This document shows positions 9,422-19,866 of a stretch of DNA of 64,000 nucleotides, piece by piece. The DNA lies in contig NZ_NXIF01000008.1 in the NCBI RefSeq assembly GCF_002837275.1, positions 20,694 to 84,693 on the forward strand, given 5' to 3'. This DNA comes from Malaciobacter halophilus (lineage in GTDB: Bacteria > Campylobacterota > Campylobacteria > Campylobacterales > Arcobacteraceae). Each line of letters starts with the position of its first letter. Within the stretch, counting starts at the first letter, position 1. Position numbers and translations under genes: made by a program. Under the pieces are notes generated by a model, which did no database searches, was not told the origin of the DNA, and saw only the letters and a program-made list of their open reading frames with translations.

Positions 9422-10720
9422 TTATTTTTTTCTTAGTTGATAGGTAATATCCCCTGCACCAACACCTAAAATAATTCCATCACTATACTCATAAATTATT
9501 TCATCATCCTTTATAAGTGCTATTTTATTATCTATTGATTCAACTTTATCTGCAAAAATCGGATTATAAGAAGCAAACTCTTTTTCAAAATCTATATGTA
9601 AAGACTCTTCTCCAGCACTATAAACAGGTAATATAACAAGTGCATCACAACCTGTAAAACATTTTTTAAATTCATCAAGATTACTAACAGTTCTACTATA
9701 TTTATGAGGCTGCCAAACTACAACAATTTTTTCCATATTCTTTAAATTTGAATATAAGCTAACAGACTTCATAGTAGCAGCTACTTCTGTTGGATGATGA
9801 GCATAATCATCAATTACTACAAACTGTTCAGTTTTATGAACAATATCAAATCTTTTTTTAATCCCTTTGTAGTTTTTAATATTATTCTTAATCTCTACTA
9901 ATGGAAGTTCATTTAAAGCTGCTAAAATTGCCAAAGAAGCATCAATAGCAATATGATAGCCAAACCCCCATACTTCAAACTCACCCAAATCTTTTAAATG
10001 AAACTTTGTATATGGCTCTCCATCTTTTAAAGTATAAGAAACTTCTGTAATATCAACACTTGGATGAAGTTTTATAGCTTCTATATCTAAACTACTTAAA
10101 AACTCATCTTCTGCATTTATAACTCTTACTTTTGCAATTTTTAAAAATGATTCATAAGCTTGATAAAATCTTTTTAAATCATAATTATAATACTCCATAT
10201 GCTCTGGTTCTGCATTTGTAACAATTGCACAATATGGATTTGAAAGAAGAAAACTTCCATCACTCTCATCAGCTTCAAAAGCAACTAAGTTATCAACATA
10301 TCTAAAATTTGAATCAAACTCTTTAGATATTGCTCCAATTAAAGTTGAACTTTTTAAAATTGAAGCTAAAATAGCTGTTGTTGTACTTTTCCCATGAGCT
10401 CCTGCGACACAATAGTTTTTTTTATCACCTAAAACTATTGGTAAGGCCTCTTTTCTTGGAATAGTTTTTATTCCCTTTTCAACAGCTTGTAAAATCTCTA
10501 CATTATTTGGTTTTACTGCTGCTGAATGTATTACTATATCTTGATTATCTATTATTGAAGCATTATGAGGAGTAATTACTTTAATTCCTTCTTCTTCAAG
10601 TTGCTTTGTAATAGGAGAACTTTTAATATCTGACCCACTTACATAATGCCCATCATGCTTTAAAAATCTTCCAAGTGCTGATAAGCCTATTCCACCAATT
10701 CCAATAAAATGTATATTCAT
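9422..10720 (-). CDS. murC: UDP-N-acetylmuramate--L-alanine ligase
   Basis: 432 residues, typical for Campylobacterota MurC. It adds L-alanine to UDP-MurNAc, the first amino acid of the peptidoglycan stem, in the cytoplasm using ATP. Visible motifs are the N-terminal nucleotide-sugar fold IHFIGIGGIGLSALGRFL, the ATP-binding loop AHGKSTTTAIL, EADESDGSF and the C-terminal DDYAHHPTEV. It is the last gene of a minus-strand run with the 192-residue protein, an aminotransferase and a TrkA-like protein; the gap to the next gene upstream is 3 bases. Confidence 0.97.
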   Translation of the reverse strand: MNIHFIGIGGIGLSALGRFLKHDGHYVSGSDIKSSPITKQLEEEGIKVITPHNASIIDNQDIVIHSAAVKPNNVEILQAVEKGIKTIPRKEALPIVLGDKKNYCVAGAHGKSTTTAILASILKSSTLIGAISKEFDSNFRYVDNLVAFEADESDGSFLLSNPYCAIVTNAEPEHMEYYNYDLKRFYQAYESFLKIAKVRVINAEDEFLSSLDIEAIKLHPSVDITEVSYTLKDGEPYTKFHLKDLGEFEVWGFGYHIAIDASLAILAALNELPLVEIKNNIKNYKGIKKRFDIVHKTEQFVVIDDYAHHPTEVAATMKSVSLYSNLKNMEKIVVVWQPHKYSRTVSNLDEFKKCFTGCDALVILPVYSAGEESLHIDFEKEFASYNPIFADKVESIDNKIALIKDDEIIYEYSDGIILGVGAGDITYQLRKK

Positions 10721-10723
10721 ATA

Positions 10724-11302
10724 TTAATCCAATAGATATTTTAAGTTTTCATGCTCTTTTTTTAAAACATCACTGTTTTGTTTTAAAAAAACTTTTATAG
10801 CAAAATTAAAGTTAACAATAAAATATCCATGTGAATCATCTTCTAATACACTATTTACATCAACTTTTTTCTCATAGAATGTATCTAAATCCATACCTTT
10901 TGAAAGTGCAATTACATGTATTTTTAATGCATCTTCCAATCTTTCATCATCAATGATATTATACAGTACAAAAAACAGTTGCTTTGCACCTTCAATATCT
11001 TGAAAACTCCATTTTTCAATTGCATGTTCATAAAAAGACCTTACGTAAAAAAGCTCTTTATCTTTAAGTTTTAACTTTTTACCACTATTTACTATCTTTT
11101 CAACATTTGTAAATGATATTTTTAAAATCTCTTCATAAACCTCATTTATCTTACTCTCTTCTAAATCTAAAATAAGCATTGAGTCAAGAACTTCATAAAG
11201 TGCTGAAATATTTTTAGTATTTAAAGCATCTACTCTTGTTTCTTCTAAATACTTTAAAAAATCAGGGTTTGTTCTAGCTTCATTTAACTCTTGCTTATTC
11301 AT
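10724..11302 (-). CDS. Conserved-looking hypothetical protein between murC and aminotransferase
   Basis: 192 residues that I do not assign to a named family. It has no signal peptide or membrane helix, and is acidic and predicted mostly helical (MNKQELNEARTNPDFLKYLE, YEHAIEKWSFQDIEGAKQLF). The pattern of helical pairs could be TPR-like but lacks a clear repeat. Its start overlaps the end of the aminotransferase gene by 8 bases and its stop is 3 bases before murC, so the three are surely co-transcribed, which points to a cell-wall or lysine/diaminopimelate link. No function is claimed. Confidence 0.8.
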   Translation of the reverse strand: MNKQELNEARTNPDFLKYLEETRVDALNTKNISALYEVLDSMLILDLEESKINEVYEEILKISFTNVEKIVNSGKKLKLKDKELFYVRSFYEHAIEKWSFQDIEGAKQLFFVLYNIIDDERLEDALKIHVIALSKGMDLDTFYEKKVDVNSVLEDDSHGYFIVNFNFAIKVFLKQNSDVLKKEHENLKYLLD

Positions 11303-12425
11303 TAATAAAATCCTTCAATCTTTTTAATACCTCTCTTGTTTTATTTTCATTTTCTACTAAGGCTATTCTTACATATCCTTTTGCATTACCTTCTCTTCCT
11401 AAAAAACTTCCAGGAAGAACTTTTATATGTTTCTTTTTATATAGTTCTTTTGTAAATTCTAATTCATCTTCTACTTCTAACCATATATAAAAAGTAGCTT
11501 GTGGTGGATTTATACCTAAAATCTCTTTTGCTATTTCAAAGTTCTTTTTATATATTTTTCTAAAACTCTCAACGTGCTCTTCATCATTCCAAGCAATAGT
11601 TGCAGCTTTTTGTAAAGGAACAGGACTTGCACACCCAACATAAGTTCTATATTTCATATACTCTTTTAAAATAGTTGAATCACCCGCGATAAAACCACTT
11701 CTAAGTCCAGGAGCACTACTTCTTTTTGAAATTGAATTCATCACTAGTATATTTTTAAAATTTTCATTTCCTGCTTTTATACTAGCTTCTAATAAAGAGA
11801 CTGGTTTATTGTTGTTGTCAAAATATATTTCACTATAACACTCATCATTTATTAAAATAAAATCAAACTCTAATGCTTTTTTTACCCAAATAACAAGCTC
11901 ATCTATACTCATATTTGCAGAAGTTGGATTATTAGGATAGTTTAAAATAACTAAGTCACATCTTTTTAGCTCTTCATCACTAAGTGTTGCTTTAAAACTA
12001 TTTTCTTTAGTTAAATTTATGTGAATAACTTCTGCACGACTTGCAATTGCAGCACCTTCATAGATTTGATAAAAAGGATTAGTATATGCCATAACTGGAT
12101 TTTTTTTATCAAATAATGCAAACTGAGGAAAATTAAAAAGTACCTCTCTAGTTCCAAAAGTAGGGATTATTTGCTCATTTTGTAAAGAAACATTAAATCT
12201 TTTTGATACAAAATTTCTCATGGCATCTTTTAATTGGGGAATTCCAGCACTTGCTGGATACTTTTTTAAAAGTTCTGAACTATTTTTCAACTCATCTTGA
12301 ATAAATTGTGGAGTTTCAAACTGTGGCTCTCCAATTGTAAGAGAAGATAATTCATACTCACTTGTAGCAGTTACATCACTTAATAGTTCATTTAACTTTT
12401 CAAAGGGATAAGTCTCAAATTTCAT
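11295..12425 (-). CDS. dapC: PLP aminotransferase, probably succinyldiaminopimelate transaminase
   Basis: 376 residues of the class I/II aminotransferase fold. NYPNNPTSA is the family substrate/PLP motif, INDECYSEIYFD holds the conserved Asp and Tyr, SISKRSSAPGLRSGFIAGD holds the PLP-binding Lys, and YVRIALV near the end supplies the carboxylate-binding Arg. In Campylobacterota the copy in this kind of setting is usually taken as DapC, acting in the succinylase route to meso-diaminopimelate, a peptidoglycan precursor; linkage to murC agrees. Substrate choice within the family is not proven by sequence. Confidence 0.75.
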   Translation of the reverse strand: MKFETYPFEKLNELLSDVTATSEYELSSLTIGEPQFETPQFIQDELKNSSELLKKYPASAGIPQLKDAMRNFVSKRFNVSLQNEQIIPTFGTREVLFNFPQFALFDKKNPVMAYTNPFYQIYEGAAIASRAEVIHINLTKENSFKATLSDEELKRCDLVILNYPNNPTSANMSIDELVIWVKKALEFDFILINDECYSEIYFDNNNKPVSLLEASIKAGNENFKNILVMNSISKRSSAPGLRSGFIAGDSTILKEYMKYRTYVGCASPVPLQKAATIAWNDEEHVESFRKIYKKNFEIAKEILGINPPQATFYIWLEVEDELEFTKELYKKKHIKVLPGSFLGREGNAKGYVRIALVENENKTREVLKRLKDFINE

Positions 12426-12434
12426 TTAATTCCT

Positions 12435-13859
12435 TTAATCTTCAATAATAGGGATAAGTAATTGATTATATTTTGCCATATCAAAAGATATTAAATCAGA
12501 GTTTGTATAAATAAAGTTCCATGAGAATCTTTTTTGAAACATACTCTTTTTAAGTGGCAAAATTTGTAAAATATTTTGTTCTTTTCTAAGTTGTCTTATT
12601 GGGTTTTTATCACAAGAGATAACTTCAATTTTTTGACTAAATATTTTTGAAAGATTCTCAAAATGGTCAAGAAGTTTTGATTTATCATCAAAGCCTACTG
12701 GGTCCATATCAAATATCTTCGTTTTTGTTTTTAATTGGCTTGATACATCAAATACAATAGGAGAAATTTGTTCATAAGATTTTGTATCATTTAACACAAT
12801 TAAAGTATTTTTTGTTGCACCGATTGGTTCTCTACCAAGTTTAAATAGTGGAACTTTTGTATTTGCTAATTCATTGGCAATCTCTTTGTTTTTAAACATC
12901 TCACTTGTTAACATCATCATACCAATATCAAGCTTTTTAAAATCCATCTTTCTTATTTTTCTAAAGCCTAAACAGTGATAATCAATATTTATAATAACTG
13001 ACTCATCATCTCTAAATTGTTCTTTAATAAAATTCATAATTCCAACTGTTGTTGGTCTTGTAATTCTAATAACTAATTTTCTATTCTTTAGATATTTATG
13101 TAGATATTTAGCTTCATGTACAGCTTTTTCAACTCTATGTTTTTTCATTAGATACAAGTCTAAGTATAGATATAAATTATGTCCAAATGGCATAGGGAAT
13201 TGCCCTCTTGTTTTACCAATTGCACTATAAACTTGCATTAATACTTTTGGTTCACCAATTACTAAAATAGTATCATTTGGTTTTAAGATTAAAGATGGTT
13301 TTAAATCTTCTAATTTTTCATTTCTGTATAAAGCAAAAATTCTCCAATTCTTTTGCTCGATTGAACCTATGTATCTATAAGCATATGAACTACCAAAAGG
13401 TATTCTAATTTCCATAATTTCACCATGCTTTAATCCAATATTTTGAGCAACAACAGGAATATTTGGCAATCTTTCTACCATTCCATTTGCTAAAACTTCT
13501 ATACCTTTATATACATTTACATAAGGATCTTCAAGCTCTAAATTCCAATAATCTAAAATATTCATTTGAAGATTATGTTTATGAGATTTAATATTTTCAA
13601 TAACACTTAACATCTCATCTTTTGAATTAAGTACAATTAGTACTTCTGTATGAATATTTTTATCTAAAACCATTGCAAGTTTTGATTTAGAAGTTGGATC
13701 AAACTTATAAAATGTAACATTTGATAATTTTTGTTCTGGAACTATTGCGTCATTAACATAAACAATATCATAATAGTTTTCACCAGTATTAGTTTCAACT
13801 ATTCTTTGCATTAAGTTTTTAGCGACAATTCCGTCTAATATAACAAGTATCTTTTTCAT
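12435..13859 (-). CDS. COG3400-type protein with TrkA-C (RCK) domain
   Basis: 474 residues, soluble, with no membrane helix. It starts with a nucleotide-binding-like beta-alpha unit (KKILVILDGIVAKNLMQRI). A TrkA-C/RCK_C-type segment lies at about residues 135-210 (HGEIMEIRIPFGSSYAYRYIGSI ... LKPNDTILVIGEP), where TrkA proteins bind ligand. The C-terminal half is not familiar beyond COG3400. No potassium channel gene lies next to it. It may regulate cation transport, but that is only by family. ATG at 13859 follows a TATAAT box by 7 bases with no room for a ribosome-binding site. Confidence 0.75.
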   Translation of the reverse strand: MKKILVILDGIVAKNLMQRIVETNTGENYYDIVYVNDAIVPEQKLSNVTFYKFDPTSKSKLAMVLDKNIHTEVLIVLNSKDEMLSVIENIKSHKHNLQMNILDYWNLELEDPYVNVYKGIEVLANGMVERLPNIPVVAQNIGLKHGEIMEIRIPFGSSYAYRYIGSIEQKNWRIFALYRNEKLEDLKPSLILKPNDTILVIGEPKVLMQVYSAIGKTRGQFPMPFGHNLYLYLDLYLMKKHRVEKAVHEAKYLHKYLKNRKLVIRITRPTTVGIMNFIKEQFRDDESVIINIDYHCLGFRKIRKMDFKKLDIGMMMLTSEMFKNKEIANELANTKVPLFKLGREPIGATKNTLIVLNDTKSYEQISPIVFDVSSQLKTKTKIFDMDPVGFDDKSKLLDHFENLSKIFSQKIEVISCDKNPIRQLRKEQNILQILPLKKSMFQKRFSWNFIYTNSDLISFDMAKYNQLLIPIIED

Positions 13860-13864
13860 AGTAG

Positions 13865-15073
<1,209 letters not shown>

Positions 15074-15112
15074 CTTTAGTAATATTTTATATCATTAAAA
15101 ACTCTTTTTTGA

Positions 15113-15118
15113 TATAAT
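15113..15118 (+). promoter_or_regulatory. -10 box for gatC
   Basis: TTTTTTGATATAATAAA: TATAAT after a T tract, about 34 bases before the gatC ATG, which has AAAGGA as ribosome-binding site. Confidence 0.6.
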
Positions 15119-15152
15119 AAATATTATAGTATAAAAAGTTCAAAGGAAAAAA

Positions 15153-15443
15153 ATGACAGTTGATGATAAACTAATTGAAAAACTATCAAAACTTTCTAGT
15201 TTAGAGATTGATGAACAAAGAAAAGAGAGTTTAAAAGCAGAGCTAGGAGATATTATCAATTTTGTTGAGAATTTAAATGAAATTGATGTTAGTAATATCG
15301 ATGCAACATTTAATACTGTTGAGGGAGGTACTCCTTTAAGAGATGATATTTCAACTCAAGACTTACAAAGAGCAAAAAGCATAATAGATAATGCACCAAA
15401 ATCAGAAGATGGATACTTTATAGTTCCAAAAATTATTGAGTAG
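15153..15443 (+). CDS. gatC: Asp-tRNA(Asn)/Glu-tRNA(Gln) amidotransferase subunit C
   Basis: 96 residues, full length for GatC, the small subunit that bridges GatA and GatB of the cytoplasmic amidotransferase making Gln-tRNA(Gln) and Asn-tRNA(Asn). Typical pattern: KLIEKLSKLSSLEIDEQ, LGDIINFVENLNEID and a C-terminal tail with LRDD and DGYFIVPKII. gatA and gatB are not in the window, so the operon is split, as often seen in this phylum. Confidence 0.93.
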   Translation: MTVDDKLIEKLSKLSSLEIDEQRKESLKAELGDIINFVENLNEIDVSNIDATFNTVEGGTPLRDDISTQDLQRAKSIIDNAPKSEDGYFIVPKIIE

Positions 15444-15450
15444 TAATATT

Positions 15451-15792
15451 ATGATAAAAGTACACGGTATAAAAAATTGTGATACAGTAAGAAAAGCTCT
15501 TAAGTTTTTCAAAGAAAATTCAATAGATTATGATTTTTTTGATTTTAAAAAAGAAGAAGTAACTACACAAATGGTTGAATACTGGGTTGAGAACTCATCA
15601 CTTGATAAACTATTTAATAATAGAGGTGCTACTTATAGAAATCTAAAACTAAAAGATTTAAACCTTGATGATGAGGGTAAAATAGAGTGGTTAAAAAAAG
15701 AATCTATGCTTTTTAAAAGACCTATAATTGAGTATAACAATAAAGTTATTGTTGGTTTTAATGAGCAAGAGTATAAAGACACTTTCTTATAA
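15451..15792 (+). CDS. ArsC/Spx-like thioredoxin-fold protein (YffB type)
   Basis: 113 residues when started at ATG 15451; an in-frame TTG at 15436 overlaps the gatC stop and is less likely. The protein opens with IKVHGIKNCDTVRKALKFF, a single catalytic-type Cys in CDT rather than the CX2C of thioredoxins, then YDFFDFKKEE, as in the ArsC/Spx/YffB family. YffB-like members are glutathione-dependent reductases of unsettled substrate; true arsenate reduction is unlikely here because a phosphatase-type ArsC sits in the ars cluster. Co-transcribed with gatC. Confidence 0.82.
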   Translation: MIKVHGIKNCDTVRKALKFFKENSIDYDFFDFKKEEVTTQMVEYWVENSSLDKLFNNRGATYRNLKLKDLNLDDEGKIEWLKKESMLFKRPIIEYNNKVIVGFNEQEYKDTFL

Positions 15793-15815
15793 AAAAGAGG
15801 AACCCTCTTTTTTAT
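15789..15815. terminator. Bidirectional terminator
   Basis: A perfect 12-bp stem (15789-15800 with 15804-15815) with a 3-base loop and A/T tracts on both sides, between the convergent ArsC-like and DAHP synthase genes. It overlaps the DAHP synthase stop. Confidence 0.9.
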
Positions 15816-17176
15816 ACTACTAAATCTTTTCTAGCCTCTTTTAATGTTTCAGCTATCATAAAAGATAATTCTAAAGCTTGATCAGCATTTAATCTTGGGT
15901 CACATTGAGTATGATATCTACTAGATAGTCCCTCTTGAGTAATAGCAGAAGAACAAGAACCTGTACACTCTGTTACATTTTGTCCTGTCATTTCTAAATG
16001 AATACCACCTGCATATGTACCCTCAGCTCTATGAATTTGGAAGAATTGTTTAACTTCTGATAAGATTGATTCAAAATCTCTTGTTTTAAATCCATTATCA
16101 GTTTTTATTGTATTTCCATGCATTGGATCACTTGACCATAATACATTTTTACCTTCAGCTTTAACTTTTGCTAAAAGTTTAGGGAAATTATCTGCAATTT
16201 TTTCAGCTCCCATTCTTACAATTAAGTTTAATCTTCCTGCTTCATTTTCTGGATTTAACTTATCAATAAGCTTAATTAGTTCATCTTCTTGCATAGATGG
16301 TCCAACTTTACAACCTATTGGATTTTTTATACCTCTAAAATACTCAATATGTGCATCATCAAGTCCTCTAGTTCTATCTCCAATCCATAACATATGTGCA
16401 CTACAATCATACCAATCACCTGTTAATGAATCTTTTCTTGTTAAAGCTTGCTCATAGTTTAATAATAGTGCTTCATGTGAAGTATAAAGTGTTGTTTCAC
16501 TTAATTGTTGAGTATTCTCTGACGTAATACCACATGATTTCATAAAATTTAATGTTTCAGAAATTTTATCTGCTAATTGTTCATACTTCTCCCCTAAAGC
16601 ATTTCCTTTAACAAAATCTAAATTCCATGAATGAACTTTATTTAAATCAGCCATACCACCTCTTGCAAATGCTCGTAAAAGGTTTAGTGTTGCCGCACTT
16701 TGATTATATGCTTTTAAAAGTTTTTTTGGTCTTGGATTTCTTGATTCTTCATCAAACTCAATACCATTTACAATATCTCCTCTATATGAAGGTAATGCTA
16801 TTCCATTTATCTCTTCAAAATCCGAACTTCTAGGCTTTGCAAATTGACCTGCTACTCTTCCAACTTTTACAACAGGACAACCTCCTGAGAAAGTTAAAAC
16901 AACTGCCATTTGCATCATTACTTTAAATAAATCTTTAATATTATTTGCATCAAATGCATTAAATGATTCAGCACAATCCCCACCTTGAAGTAGAAATGAC
17001 TTACCATTTACAACATCTGCTAATTTACTTTTTAATCTTCTTGCTTCTCCCGCAAAAATAAGTGGAGGATATGAAGATAATTCAGCTTCAACATTTGCTA
17101 ATTTTTCTAAATCAGTATATTGTGGTTGTTGCTTTATAGGAAAATCTCTCCAGCTATTTGGACTCCAGTTATTCAT
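15812..17176 (-). CDS. aroG: Class II 3-deoxy-7-phosphoheptulonate (DAHP) synthase
   Basis: 454 residues, the plant-like class II form found in Campylobacterota. It condenses phosphoenolpyruvate and erythrose 4-phosphate, the first step to chorismate and aromatic amino acids. Landmarks: [11 protein letters not shown] (metal-binding Cys), [48 protein letters not shown] and [21 protein letters not shown]. It is monocistronic, with a hairpin at its end. The symbol varies between annotations (aroF, aroG, aroH). Confidence 0.96.
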   Translation of the reverse strand: MNNWSPNSWRDFPIKQQPQYTDLEKLANVEAELSSYPPLIFAGEARRLKSKLADVVNGKSFLLQGGDCAESFNAFDANNIKDLFKVMMQMAVVLTFSGGCPVVKVGRVAGQFAKPRSSDFEEINGIALPSYRGDIVNGIEFDEESRNPRPKKLLKAYNQSAATLNLLRAFARGGMADLNKVHSWNLDFVKGNALGEKYEQLADKISETLNFMKSCGITSENTQQLSETTLYTSHEALLLNYEQALTRKDSLTGDWYDCSAHMLWIGDRTRGLDDAHIEYFRGIKNPIGCKVGPSMQEDELIKLIDKLNPENEAGRLNLIVRMGAEKIADNFPKLLAKVKAEGKNVLWSSDPMHGNTIKTDNGFKTRDFESILSEVKQFFQIHRAEGTYAGGIHLEMTGQNVTECTGSCSSAITQEGLSSRYHTQCDPRLNADQALELSFMIAETLKEARKDLVV

Positions 17177-17230
17177 TATAAACCCTTTTTTTATTCTAGA
17201 TAATTAAAGTTTAGCAAAAACTTTCTTAAT

Positions 17231-17256
17231 AAAATAGCCTTAAACAAGGCTATTTT
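17231..17256 (-). terminator. Terminator after transaldolase
   Basis: An 11-bp perfect stem (17231-17241 with 17246-17256, loop AAAC). It overlaps the end of the transaldolase gene and is A/T-flanked. Confidence 0.85.
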
Positions 17257-18242
17257 GTCAACTTATTTAATAAATCACTAAATGATACTTTAAATGCTTC
17301 TAAGCCGTCAGTTAATAGTTTTTCATAAACTTCTGACATATTTATTCCAACTTTACTAAGCTCTTTAAAATATTCATCACATTCATCTTCACTAGGAATT
17401 TTTGATGGTTCTTTAAATCCATCAATCACCCAATCTTCAATTGTTGCTAAAGGAGCAGTATTAATAGAGTTTGGATATAAAAGTTTATCAACATAATAAC
17501 TTGCCGTTAATTCATCACCTTTTACTCCTGTACTTGCAAAAAGTGTTCTAATATTTTCATTCTCAAACTTATTTATTTCATGATAACATTTTGTTGCATT
17601 CATAATTCCAAGAGTTGATTTTTTTAATCCTTTTGCAACAAGTTCATCATCACAAAGTCTATCAAATCTAGATACAAATACTGAGATAACAGCTTTTGTA
17701 TCTGTATTTGACTCTTTTATTCCAGCATCTAATGCTTTTGCACAATTTATTGCTTGTTCAACAGAGAAAATAAGTGTTGCGTTAACATTAATTCCTTGAC
17801 TAGTTAACTCTTTCATTGCTAGATAACCAGCTTGTGTTGCTGGTACTTTTATCATTACATTATCACAATTAATCATTGAGTTTAATCTAATTCCTTCTTC
17901 AATAGTACCCTTTGCATCATCACAAAGTGTTGGGTCAACTTCTAATGATACAAAACCATCATTTCTATCATTTTCATATAAAGGTTTTAAAAGTTCTGCT
18001 GCTCTTTTAATATCTCTTATTGCTAACTCTTCGTAAATTGTTTTTGAATTATTTGCTTTTAACATATCTAGTTGTTGTCTATAAGCAAGTGAACTTGTAA
18101 TTGAAGACTCAAATATAGCAGGATTTGAAGTTGCTCCATGAATAATTTTTTCTTCTATTAGCTCTTGGAATCTATTTTCTAAAAACTCTCTTTCTATAAA
18201 ATCACACCAAAGTGAAAAGTTAATATCCTCTTTTAAACTCAT
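17250..18242 (-). CDS. tal: Transaldolase
   Basis: 330 residues. It transfers a dihydroxyacetone unit between sugar phosphates in the non-oxidative pentose phosphate pathway. The Schiff-base Lys is in NVMIKVPATQAGY; other family landmarks are HGATSNPAIFESSI and VSLEVDPTLCDD near the N-terminal half, VSVFVSRFDRLCDDEL and TLFASTGVKG. It lies 10 bases downstream of serB on the same strand and so is likely co-transcribed with it. Confidence 0.95.
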   Translation of the reverse strand: MSLKEDINFSLWCDFIEREFLENRFQELIEEKIIHGATSNPAIFESSITSSLAYRQQLDMLKANNSKTIYEELAIRDIKRAAELLKPLYENDRNDGFVSLEVDPTLCDDAKGTIEEGIRLNSMINCDNVMIKVPATQAGYLAMKELTSQGINVNATLIFSVEQAINCAKALDAGIKESNTDTKAVISVFVSRFDRLCDDELVAKGLKKSTLGIMNATKCYHEINKFENENIRTLFASTGVKGDELTASYYVDKLLYPNSINTAPLATIEDWVIDGFKEPSKIPSEDECDEYFKELSKVGINMSEVYEKLLTDGLEAFKVSFSDLLNKLTK

Positions 18243-18252
18243 TTCTCTCTCC

Positions 18253-18873
18253 TTAAATACTTTCTAAGATTTGTGTTAAATCTTTTTTATCTACTATTAT
18301 ATTTGCTTCTTTTTTTAGCACATCTTTTGCACAAAAAGCTACTTTTTTTGCTGCAAATGGAAACATACTAACATCATTTGCTCCATCTCCAGCTACTAAT
18401 GTATCTTCAATTGACACTCCAAGCATCGCTTGCACTCTTTGAATCATATCACCTTTAGAAAATCCAAACATCATATCACCACCTACAAGTCCTGTTAAAA
18501 CTCCATCTTTTTCGTGTAAAATATTTGAAAAATCTGCATCAAGACCAAGTTTTTCCTTTGCAGGAGATGTTCCTATTCTAAATCCACCTGAAAAACATAT
18601 TACTTTATAGCCCATTTTTTTCAATTCACTTACTGTTTCATAAGCTCCTGGCATCAAAGGTAAATCTTTACAAATCTCTACTGCTTTACTATACTCAAGC
18701 CCTTTTAATAAAGATACTCTTTGAATTAATGATTCAAAAAAATCAAGTCTTCCAGCCATAGCTTCTTCTGTGATTTTAGCTACTTTTTCTTCAAGTCCTA
18801 AAGGTTTTGCTAAAAAATCAATAGTCTCTCCATCCATAAGTGTTGAGTCAAAATCAAATACTGCTAATTTCAT
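18253..18873 (-). CDS. serB: Phosphoserine phosphatase
   Basis: 206 residues, a HAD hydrolase giving L-serine from phosphoserine in the last step of serine synthesis. The nucleophile motif is DFDSTLMDGETIDFLA (Asp8 and Asp10 in FDFDST), motif II ICFSGGFRIGT, motif III Lys in FSKGDMIQ, and motif IV GDGANDVSMFPFA. It lacks the N-terminal ACT domain of some bacterial SerB, as expected for this size. First gene of serB-tal. Confidence 0.93.
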   Translation of the reverse strand: MKLAVFDFDSTLMDGETIDFLAKPLGLEEKVAKITEEAMAGRLDFFESLIQRVSLLKGLEYSKAVEICKDLPLMPGAYETVSELKKMGYKVICFSGGFRIGTSPAKEKLGLDADFSNILHEKDGVLTGLVGGDMMFGFSKGDMIQRVQAMLGVSIEDTLVAGDGANDVSMFPFAAKKVAFCAKDVLKKEANIIVDKKDLTQILESI

Positions 18874-18914
18874 ATTTTTCCCTGTTTGCTTTAATACTTT
18901 TATACTTTAAAGGG

Positions 18915-18920
18915 TATAAT
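18915..18920 (+). promoter_or_regulatory. -10 box for the metF-like gene
   Basis: AAAGGGTATAATAATATC carries a consensus TATAAT 34 bases ahead of the ATG at 18955; AAAAGGAT precedes the ATG as ribosome-binding site. Confidence 0.6.
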
Positions 18921-18954
18921 AATATCTAAAATATACTAAAAGGATAGTTTTTTA

Positions 18955-19866
18955 ATGTTTGAAACACTTATTCAAAAGTTACAAGAAGACAAATATTTAA
19001 CCTTAGAAACCACACCTCAGCATGAACCAATTATGCATAATATTATAGAAAAAGTTAAAAAATTTGATCTTCAAAATAGAGTTGATGGATTCTCTGCAAC
19101 AGATAATCCACTTGCAAAATTAAAATACAATGCACTCTTTGCAAGTTTAAGATTACAACAAGAGTTTAATAAACCTGTAATTGCAACGATGAGTATGAGA
19201 GATAGAAATAAAATTGCATTGCAATCAGATTTATTAGGGGCAAATGAGTTTGATGTAAGAGCTATTTTAGCACTTACAGGAGACCCTGCTAAAATGAGTG
19301 ACCAACCACACTCAAAAGGAGTATTTGAATCAAACTCTTCAATGCTTTTAAAAATGATTAAATCCTTTAACTATGGAATGGATATTGCAGGTAGACCTTT
19401 TAAAATAGAACCAAAACAAATCTATCCATTTGCAGTTACTAACTCATATGCAAGAAGTTTTACATCTTTACAAAAAAAGATGCATACAAAAATACAAAAT
19501 GGAGCAATGGGAATAATTACTCAACCTGTATTTGATGTAAATAATGCAAAAAAACTTTTAGAAATTTTTGAGAATGCAAAAGAAGATGTAGTTGGAAACA
19601 AGAAAAAAGCACAACTGATTTTTGGAATTTTTCCAATAACAAAACTAAGAACTGCACTATTTTTATCAGCACAAGTTCCTGGAATCCATGTACCACAAAA
19701 CTGGGTAGATAAACTTGAATTAGCAAATCAAATCTCAGAAGAAGAAGAGTATAAAGTAGGTATGCAATTAAGTAAAGAACTTTTTTATAACATAAAAAAA
19801 CTTCATCCAAAAATCCATTTAATGACTGCAAATAAATTTGACTTAGCAGATGAGATACTATCTTGA
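18955..19866 (+). CDS. metF: Methylenetetrahydrofolate reductase family protein
   Basis: 303 residues with the TIM-barrel pattern of MTHFR: LTLETTPQHEP at strand 1, GFSATDNPLAKLKYNALFAS, MSMRDRNKIALQSDLLGA, LALTGDPAKMSDQPHSKGVF and GAMGIITQPVFD. The MRDRN...QSDLLGA and LTGDP motifs form the flavin/folate site. It makes 5-methyl-THF for methionine synthesis. The first motif differs from E. coli MetF (FEFFPP), so it belongs to a divergent branch of the family; the exact electron donor is unknown. Its stop overlaps the TTG start of ruvX. Confidence 0.8.
   Translation: MFETLIQKLQEDKYLTLETTPQHEPIMHNIIEKVKKFDLQNRVDGFSATDNPLAKLKYNALFASLRLQQEFNKPVIATMSMRDRNKIALQSDLLGANEFDVRAILALTGDPAKMSDQPHSKGVFESNSSMLLKMIKSFNYGMDIAGRPFKIEPKQIYPFAVTNSYARSFTSLQKKMHTKIQNGAMGIITQPVFDVNNAKKLLEIFENAKEDVVGNKKKAQLIFGIFPITKLRTALFLSAQVPGIHVPQNWVDKLELANQISEEEEYKVGMQLSKELFYNIKKLHPKIHLMTANKFDLADEILS

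Noticed and set aside
15451..15792. Second arsenate reductase
   Set aside because: The CDT motif and the setting with gatC fit the YffB/Spx-like group better; the ars cluster has its own phosphatase-type ArsC.
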